NCBI GenBank assembly: GCA_018052735.1
Contig: JAGPMT010000010.1
Location: forward strand, 1-64,000
Direction: 5' to 3'
Source: Phycisphaerae bacterium
GTDB lineage: Bacteria; Planctomycetota; Phycisphaerae; Sedimentisphaerales; Anaerohalosphaeraceae
Length of the DNA: 64,000 nucleotides
Position numbers and translations under genes: made by a program. Numbering within the stretch: position 1 is the stretch's first letter; each line of letters opens with the position of its first letter. Under the pieces are notes generated by a model that was not told the DNA's origin, searched no databases, and saw nothing but the letters and a program-made list of their open reading frames with translations. Below, one piece after another: positions 8,891 through 15,835 of this stretch.

Positions 8891-9244
8891 GTGGTTACAC
8901 CATTGGAAATGATTCGCAAAAAACGCGCGGAGGCAGTCAACCGCATCATCAGCAAGGGGTATCTGTCCACCAAGCGGGTTTATGTGGGTATGGCGACCTG
9001 TGAGATCGCCGCCGGATCCAAAGAAGTGATGCAGGTTTTTCGGCAGGCTATCGCCAACGGCTTAACGGATGTGTATCTCAGCCAGAAGGGCTGCGCCGGC
9101 CGCTGCAATCTGGAACCGACGGTGGAAGTGGTTGAAGAAGGTCATATCCCTGTCAAATATGGCCGGGTGACAGCCGAGCGGGCGCGGGAGATTGTGGAAC
9201 GGCATCTCAAAAAAGGCGAGATTATCAGTGAATGGGTCATCTGA
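8891..9244 (+). CDS. Thioredoxin-like [2Fe-2S] ferredoxin (HndB type)
   Basis: 117 aa, soluble. Belongs to the thioredoxin-fold [2Fe-2S] family found with NADP(H)- or NAD(H)-dependent [FeFe] hydrogenases (HndB). Cluster cysteines are seen in GMATCEIAAGSKEV (one Cys) and QKGCAGRCNLEP (C-x3-C); the family uses four, and the first-pair partner is replaced here (TCEIAAG in place of C-x4-C), as in HndB proteins I recall. GTG start, 6 bases after the kinase gene; its end is followed by hydB. It probably feeds electrons between HydB and HydA or acts as a scaffold. Confidence 0.85.
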   Translation: MVTPLEMIRKKRAEAVNRIISKGYLSTKRVYVGMATCEIAAGSKEVMQVFRQAIANGLTDVYLSQKGCAGRCNLEPTVEVVEEGHIPVKYGRVTAERAREIVERHLKKGEIISEWVI

Positions 9245-9258
9245 GAAAGGAAATCAAC

Positions 9259-11052
9259 GTGAAGCAGATTCAGTATAAATTGACGTTATGCGACGGCCCA
9301 ACCTGCGTTCATAACCAGTCCAAACAGCTGCGGGATGCGCTGGAATCCGAAATCGATAAAGCCGGCATCCGGAAGTCTGTATCGATTCATTTGAGCGGCT
9401 GTCTTGGAATGTGCAAGCAGGGGCCGATTTTGATTGTAAATCCCGGCTATACGATGTACGGCAATGTAAAGCCGGCGGATGTATCGGAAATTGTCCAATC
9501 GCATTTGGTCAGCGGCAAACCAGTTGTGCGTCTGATTATCCGGGAAGATCATTTGTACAATCGGTTTTTCCGTATTTTTGGAGATGCAGACTTTTTCGGC
9601 AAGCAGATGCGGATAGCCCTGCGCAACTGCGGCATTATTGATCCGGAAAATATTGATGACTATCTGTCGCTGCGCGGCTACGAGGCCTTGGCCAAAGTCT
9701 TGACGGATATGTCTCCCGAAGCTGTTATTGCGGAAGTCAAAAAAAGCGGCCTTCGGGGCCGGGGCGGTGCCGGTTTTCCCACAGGACTGAAATGGGAGCT
9801 CACAGCGCGGGAAAAAAGCAGCGAAAAATATGTCATCTGCAATGCCGATGAAGGAGATCCCGGGGCCTTTATGGACCGCGGATCTATTGAAGGTGATCCG
9901 CATACTATTTTGGAAGGGATGATTATCGGCGGATATGCTATCGGCTCCAGAAACGGCATTATCTACATCCGCGCGGAATATCCGCTGGCCATCAAGCGTC
10001 TGGAAAAAGCGATTGCAGAGGCCCGCCAGCACGGCTTTCTGGGCGAGCATATTTTCGGCACGGATTTCTCGTTTGACATTGAAATCCGGCTGGGTGCCGG
10101 GGCTTTCGTTTGCGGCGAAGAGACTGCCCTGATTCACTCCATCGAGGGTGTGCGCGGCATGCCGCGGCCCCGCCCGCCGTATCCGTCGGTCAGCGGACTT
10201 TTCGGCAAGCCGACGCTGATTAACAATGTTGAAACATGGGCTAACATACCGGTTATTATTCTCGATGGCGGCGATTGGTTCAGTTCAATCGGGACCAAAA
10301 CCAGCAAGGGAACAAAGGTGTTTGCTCTGGCCGGCAAGGTTTTGAATACAGGCCTTGTGGAAGTGCCGATGGGAACTACGCTCCGCCAGATTGTATATGA
10401 TATCGGCGGCGGGATTCCGAACAATAAAAAACTCAAAGCCATTCAAACCGGAGGTCCCAGCGGCGGCTGTCTGCCGGCTGATTATCTGGATACCGAGATT
10501 GATTATGAATCGCTGGCTAAAGCCGGCTCTATTATGGGCTCCGGCGGAATGATTGTAATCGACGAAGATACCTGCATGGTGTCGCTGGCTAAATTTTTCC
10601 TTGAATTTACACAGGACGAATCCTGCGGCAAATGCACACCTTGCCGCGAAGGTACCAAACGCATGCTCGAAATTCTGACTCGCATTACCGAAGGCAAGGG
10701 CAGAACCGGCGATATTGAAAAACTGGAACGGCTGGGGCAGATGATAAAAAGCGCTTCGCTGTGCGGTCTCGGCCAGTCAGCACCCAATCCGGTACTCAGT
10801 ACGATCAAGAATTTCCGTGAGGAATACGAAGAACATATTGAACATAAAAAATGCCGTGCCGGCCAGTGTTCAGCACTGCTCAGTTACCAGATTAATGAAA
10901 AATGTGTCGGCTGCGGCGCTTGCAAGCGGGTATGCCCGGTTGGGGCAATCGAAGGCATCCGGAAGGAAAAACACAGGATTCTTCCAGACAAGTGCATTCG
11001 GTGCGGCCAGTGCTACCAGGCATGTAAGTTTGAAGCAATCACTAAGGCATGA
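9259..11052 (+). CDS. hydB: Hydrogenase NADH-oxidising flavoprotein subunit (NuoF-like, HydB/HndC)
   Basis: Flavin subunit that exchanges electrons with NAD(P)H. Order: thioredoxin-like [2Fe-2S] domain (CDGPTC and SGCLGMC cysteines), NuoF core with the FMN/NADH-binding GLRGRGGAGFPTGLKW and CNADEGDPGAF motifs, SLBB-like stretch, a [4Fe-4S] binding SCGKCTPCREG, and a C-terminal pair of ferredoxin clusters (CVGCGACKRVCPVGA and CIRCGQCYQACKF). An in-frame ATG at 9232 would overlap the previous gene without a ribosome site; GTG 9259 follows AGAAAGGAAA, so 597 aa is preferred. With HydA and HydC it forms a trimer that, in characterised relatives, couples NADH and ferredoxin to H2 by electron bifurcation. 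Confidence 0.94.
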   Translation: MKQIQYKLTLCDGPTCVHNQSKQLRDALESEIDKAGIRKSVSIHLSGCLGMCKQGPILIVNPGYTMYGNVKPADVSEIVQSHLVSGKPVVRLIIREDHLYNRFFRIFGDADFFGKQMRIALRNCGIIDPENIDDYLSLRGYEALAKVLTDMSPEAVIAEVKKSGLRGRGGAGFPTGLKWELTAREKSSEKYVICNADEGDPGAFMDRGSIEGDPHTILEGMIIGGYAIGSRNGIIYIRAEYPLAIKRLEKAIAEARQHGFLGEHIFGTDFSFDIEIRLGAGAFVCGEETALIHSIEGVRGMPRPRPPYPSVSGLFGKPTLINNVETWANIPVIILDGGDWFSSIGTKTSKGTKVFALAGKVLNTGLVEVPMGTTLRQIVYDIGGGIPNNKKLKAIQTGGPSGGCLPADYLDTEIDYESLAKAGSIMGSGGMIVIDEDTCMVSLAKFFLEFTQDESCGKCTPCREGTKRMLEILTRITEGKGRTGDIEKLERLGQMIKSASLCGLGQSAPNPVLSTIKNFREEYEEHIEHKKCRAGQCSALLSYQINEKCVGCGACKRVCPVGAIEGIRKEKHRILPDKCIRCGQCYQACKFEAITKA

Positions 11053-11060
11053 GGATTTCT

Positions 11061-12842
11061 ATGGCAAATACAATTACCATCTACATTAATCATAAAAAAT
11101 ATCAAGTAGAACCTGGCCAGACCATTATGCAGGCGGCCGACAAGCTTGGGTTTCATATCCCCCGGCTGTGCTATCACCCTAAGTTGTCTATTGAGGGAGC
11201 CTGCAGAGTCTGCATTGTGGAAGTGGAAGGCGCACGCAACTATGTTGCATCCTGTGCCTTTCCAGTCAGCGATGGGATGAGAATTCATACCAACACGCAG
11301 GCTCTGCGCAGAGCCCGCCGCGATATTATTGAGCTGATTCTTGACAATCATCCTCAAGACTGCCATGTCTGTGAACGCGACGGCAACTGCGAACTGCAGC
11401 GGCTGGCATCCGCGATGGGCATTCGAGCCCGTCATTTTGAAGGCCAACGCAAGCGCTACGAAAAGGATTTGTCCAGTGAAGCGGTTATCCGCGACCCCGA
11501 AAAGTGCATTCTCTGCGGACGCTGTGTGAGGATGTGCTCGGAAATACAGCAGGTTCACAACCTGACCCAAGCCCATCGCGGCTTCAATACGGTGGTTATG
11601 CCGGCCTATAATATGCCGATGGGTGAAAGTGTGTGTACGGCCTGCGGACAGTGCATCAACGTTTGTCCGACCGCGGCGTTTCTTGAAAAGAACTATACTC
11701 AGGAGTTATTCGACAAGCTCAATGACCCCCATCTGGTCAAGGTCACCCAGTTTGCCCCGTCTGTTCGGGCGGCTGTCGGCGAGGCGTTTGGGCTGGAGCC
11801 CGGACGCAATATGGAAGGCCAGCTGATTGCGGCTCTGCGCAAGCTCGGATTTGACTATGTCTTTGATACCCAGTTTTCGGCAGACCTGACAATCATGGAA
11901 GAGGCCAGCGAATTTCTGGAGCGGCTCCAAAACGGCGGCGTGCTGCCGATGATTACGTCTTGTTCCAGTGCTTGGATGAAATGTCTGGAACAATTTTATC
12001 CTGACCTCATTCAGAATGTTTCAACCTGCAAATCTCCGATGTCTATGCAGGGGGCTGTTACCAAGACCTATTGGGCTCAAAAGATGGGCATCGATCCCAA
12101 AAAGATACTCAGCACGGCCGTGATGTGCTGCACTGCCAAGAAATATGAAGCAGCTCGGCCCGAGCTGATGGTGGATGGCATGCGGGGAGTGGATATTGTT
12201 GTAACCACACGCGAGATCGCATGGATGATTAAATCTGCCGGCATCGACCTGCTCCACATTAAGCCGGAAGAGCCGGATCACCCGCTGGGAATGTCCAGCG
12301 GTGCCGGTGTTATCTTCGGTGTAACCGGCGGTGTTATGGAAGCGGCTGTTCGTACCGCCTATGAACTCTATACAGGCCAGACGCTGGTGGATATCGAGAT
12401 AGCCAATGTTCGCGGATTAAAGGGCATCAAAGAAGGGACGCTCGAGATGGACGGCAAGGAAATTCGAGTTGCTGTTGCTCACGGGCTCGGCAATGCCTGC
12501 AGGCTGCTGGAGCAGGTTCGCAAAGATCCGAGCCGTTATCATTTTATCGAGATAATGGGTTGTCCCGGCGGCTGCATCGGCGGCGGCGGCCAGCCCTATG
12601 CTCAGATTAATACGATTCCTTTGGATGACGAAGCCCTCCAAAAACGGGCTCAAGTGCTCTATGATCTTGACCGTGCTAAGACCATACGGCGAAGTCATGA
12701 CAATCCGGATGTACAGAAGCTGTATAAAGAATTTCTGAAGAGCCCCTTAAGTCCGGTGTCGCATAAGTATCTTCATACCCATTACAAAGCGAAAACCCCT
12801 GTGGGGATTATTCCTAAGAAAGAACGTGAAAGCGGAGTATAA
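11061..12842 (+). CDS. hydA: [FeFe] hydrogenase catalytic subunit (HydA/HndD type)
   Basis: Produces or oxidises H2 at the H-cluster. Order: plant-type [2Fe-2S] domain (CYHPKLSIEGACRVC), the His/Cys [4Fe-4S] site (HPQDCHVCERDGNC), two ferredoxin clusters (CILCGRCVRMC and CTACGQCINVC), then the H-cluster domain. Its three signatures are TSCSSAW (canonical TSCCPxW), MCCTAKKYE (canonical MPCxxKxxE) and EIMGCPGGCIGGGGQP (canonical). The small-subunit region is fused at the C-terminus. Start ATG 11061 follows GAGG with a 6-base gap, better than ATG 11049, which overlaps hydB; 593 aa. The serine at the second L1 position is discussed as a finding. Confidence 0.96.
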   Translation: MANTITIYINHKKYQVEPGQTIMQAADKLGFHIPRLCYHPKLSIEGACRVCIVEVEGARNYVASCAFPVSDGMRIHTNTQALRRARRDIIELILDNHPQDCHVCERDGNCELQRLASAMGIRARHFEGQRKRYEKDLSSEAVIRDPEKCILCGRCVRMCSEIQQVHNLTQAHRGFNTVVMPAYNMPMGESVCTACGQCINVCPTAAFLEKNYTQELFDKLNDPHLVKVTQFAPSVRAAVGEAFGLEPGRNMEGQLIAALRKLGFDYVFDTQFSADLTIMEEASEFLERLQNGGVLPMITSCSSAWMKCLEQFYPDLIQNVSTCKSPMSMQGAVTKTYWAQKMGIDPKKILSTAVMCCTAKKYEAARPELMVDGMRGVDIVVTTREIAWMIKSAGIDLLHIKPEEPDHPLGMSSGAGVIFGVTGGVMEAAVRTAYELYTGQTLVDIEIANVRGLKGIKEGTLEMDGKEIRVAVAHGLGNACRLLEQVRKDPSRYHFIEIMGCPGGCIGGGGQPYAQINTIPLDDEALQKRAQVLYDLDRAKTIRRSHDNPDVQKLYKEFLKSPLSPVSHKYLHTHYKAKTPVGIIPKKERESGV

Positions 12843-12845
12843 GCG

Positions 12846-13337
12846 ATGACAGAGATGACCCAAGAGAAAATGGACGAACTGCTCGGTTTTATCGACAGTG
12901 TCAGCACAAAACCGTATTCGGATTCATACCTGATTGCTGTGCTGCATAAGGTTCAGTCGCTTTACGGCTACCTGCCCAGAGAAGCGATGGATATTGTTGC
13001 ACAAAAGATGCAGATTCCGACAGCACACATCTGGGGTGTAGCAACATTTTATCATTACTTTAATTTGAATCCTGTCGGAAAACACACCATCAGCGTCTGT
13101 ATGGGAACCGCCTGCTATGTGAAGGGTGCCGAAAAGGTGCTTAACACATTAAAGACAGAATTGAAGATTTCGGTCGGCCAAACGACGGAAGACAAGCTGT
13201 TTACTCTTCAGGAAGCCCGCTGTTTGGGGGCCTGCGGAATTGCCCCTGTCATGATGGTGGATGACAAAATCTACGGCGAACTGGATGCAAAAAAGACGAT
13301 TGATATTATTCACCAGTATCGAAAGGCCGCACAGTAG
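12846..13337 (+). CDS. hydC: Hydrogenase NuoE-like [2Fe-2S] subunit (HydC/HndA)
   Basis: 163 aa thioredoxin-fold ferredoxin that completes the HydABC-type trimer. All four cluster cysteines are visible: CMGTAC (C-x4-C) and CLGACG (C-x3-C), with the family segments YGYLPREAMDIVAQ and GVATFYHYF. It starts 3 bases after hydA and is the last tightly linked gene; 134 bases separate it from the receiver gene. Confidence 0.95.
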   Translation: MTEMTQEKMDELLGFIDSVSTKPYSDSYLIAVLHKVQSLYGYLPREAMDIVAQKMQIPTAHIWGVATFYHYFNLNPVGKHTISVCMGTACYVKGAEKVLNTLKTELKISVGQTTEDKLFTLQEARCLGACGIAPVMMVDDKIYGELDAKKTIDIIHQYRKAAQ

Positions 13338-13471
13338 CGACTGTATTGGAGATAACAAGTCAATGAGAAAAATCCACTTTTAAGGAAAAAAAATAAGACA
13401 TGGGGCGTTTTTTGTGGTATAAATCCCAGTCACGCAGAAAACAAACTTTGTAAAGGTTAGGAGAGTTAAAA

Positions 13472-13855
13472 ATGGCTAAAAAGGTGCTGGTAATTGACGA
13501 TGACAGCGATTTTGTTGAATCGATAGTAAATCTTTTGGAGGCAAGGGGTTATAATGTGGCTTCCGCCTCCAATGGCAAAGAAGGCGTTGCAGCGGCCAAA
13601 GCCGAGAAACCCGATGTTATTCTCCTGGATGTGATGATGACCACCAAAGATGAAGGTTTCAATGTAGCCCGGGAGCTTCAGTCAATTGAAGGTATTAAGG
13701 GTACACCGGTTATTATGGTGACGGGAGTACGCAAAGAAATGAACCTGCCTTTCGGTTTTGAGCCGGATGAAACTTGGCTGCCGGTCAAGCAGATTCTCGA
13801 GAAGCCCGTCAAGCCCGAAACCTTGCTGGCTGCCGTGGCGGATGCACTCAAATAA
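13472..13855 (+). CDS. Stand-alone receiver-domain response regulator
   Basis: 127 aa, only a CheY-like receiver. The acidic pocket IDDDSD, the phosphorylated Asp in ILLDVMM, the switch Thr in MVTG and the Lys in LEKPVKP are all in place. The insert TTKDEGFNVARELQ and the FGFEPDETWLPV segment match a receiver type that I recall beside multimeric [FeFe] hydrogenases. The ribosome site TTAGGAGAG is strong. No output domain, so it must signal by protein contact; the membrane kinase at 7043 is the likely donor. Confidence 0.93.
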   Translation: MAKKVLVIDDDSDFVESIVNLLEARGYNVASASNGKEGVAAAKAEKPDVILLDVMMTTKDEGFNVARELQSIEGIKGTPVIMVTGVRKEMNLPFGFEPDETWLPVKQILEKPVKPETLLAAVADALK

Positions 13856-13894
13856 GGGCATCTAAAATTTAGAGCAAATTGTTTGAATTAACAA

Positions 13895-13936
13895 AAAAAC
13901 CCCGGCTAACTTTGATTTTGCCGGGGTTTTTATTTT
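13895..13936. terminator. Bidirectional intrinsic terminator
   Basis: Perfect 12-bp stem AAAAACCCCGGC (13895-13906) and GCCGGGGTTTTT (13920-13931), 13-base loop, followed by more T. The A-tract on the left side makes it work on both strands: it ends the hydrogenase/receiver transcript (+) and rplU (-). Confidence 0.9.
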
Positions 13937-13949
13937 TTGGATGCCTCCA

Positions 13950-14276
13950 TTAGGCTTCGATACCCTCAATGATGACCTGAAGGTATTTCTGCCGATGACC
14001 GGTTCGTTTTTTCAAGCATCTCCGGCGAAACAGGGTTGGATACAACTTCGGGCCTGTTACGATTGGACTTTGGCCAGATACCTTAACGGTGGCGATGACC
14101 TTGGCACCAACCAGATACGGTGTGCCAATTTGCACTTTTTGGCCGTCTGATACAAACAGTACATTGCCCAGTTCGATGGTTTTGGCATCGGCCGGAACCT
14201 CGGTCAATTCGATAGTGATCACATCACCCTGTGATACCTTATATTGTTTGCCGCCTTGTTCGATCACTGCGTACAT
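13950..14276 (-). CDS. rplU: 50S ribosomal protein L21
   Basis: Large-subunit ribosomal protein bound to 23S rRNA. MYAVIEQGGKQYKVSQGD is the family N-terminus and GHRQKY the conserved C-terminal motif. The open frame extends further upstream, but ATG at 14276 has a GGGAGT ribosome site and gives 108 aa, the normal size. Unusually, the next gene on this strand is not rpmA (L27), its near-universal operon partner; the gene ends directly at a terminator. Confidence 0.95.
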   Translation of the reverse strand: MYAVIEQGGKQYKVSQGDVITIELTEVPADAKTIELGNVLFVSDGQKVQIGTPYLVGAKVIATVKVSGQSPIVTGPKLYPTLFRRRCLKKRTGHRQKYLQVIIEGIEA

Positions 14277-14339
14277 TTTAAACTCCCATTGAGTCAATCT
14301 ATTACAGAAATATTCACACATCAATCAAAAGAATGCGGT

Positions 14340-14368
14340 ATTCTACGAATTTGCCTTATATTTGTAAA
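14340..14368 (-). promoter_or_regulatory. Promoter for rplU
   Basis: On the minus strand, TTTACA (14363-14368), 17-base spacer, TAGAAT (14340-14345), about 65 bases upstream of the start codon. Five and five of six bases match the sigma70 consensus. Confidence 0.5.
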
Positions 14369-14487
14369 GAAAAATTTTCAATTTAGGTAAAATTTCTTAA
14401 CTTATTTTTTATAAATAACTTAGGGATTTTTGTAAGGACAATGCATCCGTAATCTATATCTCTATGAATATAAATTCCAACGCACGA

Positions 14488-14514
14488 TTGAATAAATAAA
14501 ATACTGTATATAAT
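14488..14514 (+). promoter_or_regulatory. Possible promoter for the class IV aminotransferase
   Basis: TTGAAT (14488-14493) and a perfect TATAAT (14509-14514), but the spacer is only 15 bases. It lies in the AT-rich divergent region 14277-14666, which otherwise shows no gene. About 150 bases upstream of the chosen start. Confidence 0.4.
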
Positions 14515-14666
14515 GATAGATTATATCTGTATTTGTCCCTTCCAATACTTATCGCACTAATGGGCACAATCCAATCCAGAGCCGGCATTATCGTTTGGCC
14601 TTGCAAGGCAGCATTATTGCGGATATGATTGTTGAAAACTACTTTTTTAAAAAAGGAAATGGCAAT

Positions 14667-15518
14667 ATGGATGTTGCAATGATTGATGACCAGATGTTGC
14701 CGATGTGCGATCTGGCTAAACCCTATCTCGATAGGGGGCTATACTTTGGTGACGGCGTTTATGAAGTTATTCGTTCTTATGACGGTCAGATATTTGCTTT
14801 AGATGAACATCTGAATCGATTTGAGCGGAGTCTTCGTGAGATTCAGATAAACACGGTGAATCTCAGTGTGATCAAGCAAAAGATAGTGGCGGCGGTGGAA
14901 CGGTCTGGCTATAGCAATGCAAAAATTTATTTCCATATTACCCGGGGTTCGGAGCCTCGTGATCATCTTCCCAGTGACGGCCTGCTTCCTAATTTTTTTA
15001 TGACTGTCAGCCAGCTTCACGATAGTCCCGAGGTAAAAGAAAAAGGAATTGCAGTTGCTGCATATCCAGATTTGCGGTGGAAGCGGTGCGATATCAAGTC
15101 GCTTAATCTTCTGCCCAATGTGTTGGCACGCATTGAAGTTAAAAAGCAGGGGGCCAGTGAAGCAATTCTGGTTGGCGATGACGGTACAATCACCGAGGGT
15201 GCCGGATCCGCGTTTTTTGCTGTGAATGGCAAAGAAAAGGTAATTATTACCCGTCCGTTGGGGCATGAAATTCTGCCGTCGATAACGCGGATGATGATTT
15301 TGCCGGTGGCCCAGAATGCGGGGTTGGCAGTTGTCGAAAAGACTTTGACCCCTCAACAGGCCGCTCAGTGCGATGAATTATTTATCGCCGTTACAACCAA
15401 AGATATCGTGCCTGTTGCATACTTTAATGGGAAACCCATCAGCGGGGGACGCTGCGGTCAGTGGACTGGACGACTGATTCGTGAATTCCGAGAGTTTGTG
15501 CACCAAAGAAGACAATAA
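14667..15518 (+). CDS. Class IV aminotransferase (D-amino acid / branched-chain type)
   Basis: PLP enzyme of the branched-chain aminotransferase/D-alanine aminotransferase/aminodeoxychorismate lyase fold. DRGLYFGDGVYEVIR is the family N-terminal motif, the catalytic Lys is in DIKSLNLLPNVLA, and the cofactor-binding EGAGSAFFAV segment is present. The open frame starts earlier, but ATG 14667 follows AAAAGGAAA with suitable spacing and gives 283 aa, the usual length. KSLNLLPN and the R-G-x-E motif RGSEPRDH resemble D-amino acid aminotransferases, which supply D-glutamate or D-alanine for peptidoglycan; aminodeoxychorismate lyase cannot be excluded. Confidence 0.88.
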   Translation: MDVAMIDDQMLPMCDLAKPYLDRGLYFGDGVYEVIRSYDGQIFALDEHLNRFERSLREIQINTVNLSVIKQKIVAAVERSGYSNAKIYFHITRGSEPRDHLPSDGLLPNFFMTVSQLHDSPEVKEKGIAVAAYPDLRWKRCDIKSLNLLPNVLARIEVKKQGASEAILVGDDGTITEGAGSAFFAVNGKEKVIITRPLGHEILPSITRMMILPVAQNAGLAVVEKTLTPQQAAQCDELFIAVTTKDIVPVAYFNGKPISGGRCGQWTGRLIREFREFVHQRRQ

Positions 15519-15835
15519 AGACACAAGATAAACCCTATCTTAGATATCGCAGCCCTGTAAGGACTACAATAATTTATATTGAACATATGAATTTTGTATT
15601 CCTTTACATCAGGATATAAATGCTCATTTAATATGTGTTATAGGACCTATTTAACTTTTGTTAAAGGCCTAAAAAGTCGAATTCTATGAATGATTTTTCG
15701 TTAGCTGCACTGGAATTTCAGTGTTTTTCCATTAAGCAAATCCGTTTTTAAGCCGAACAAAAGATGACGATAAACAGTAAGCAGTTGCTTGGAAAGTTTA
15801 AGAATCTAAATAACAGCACTAAGGATTAACAACAA
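15519..15835. other. Gene-free AT-rich spacer
   Basis: 317 bases between the aminotransferase and the phosphorylase. I see no open frame of note, no tRNA and no strong hairpin. It presumably holds the glgP promoter, but no -35/-10 pair with proper spacing stands out. Confidence 0.6.

Noticed and set aside
9286-10137. 283-codon open frame on the minus strand opposite hydB
   Set aside because: A shadow of hydB: the plus-strand protein has clear cofactor motifs, the minus-strand one shows no family features.
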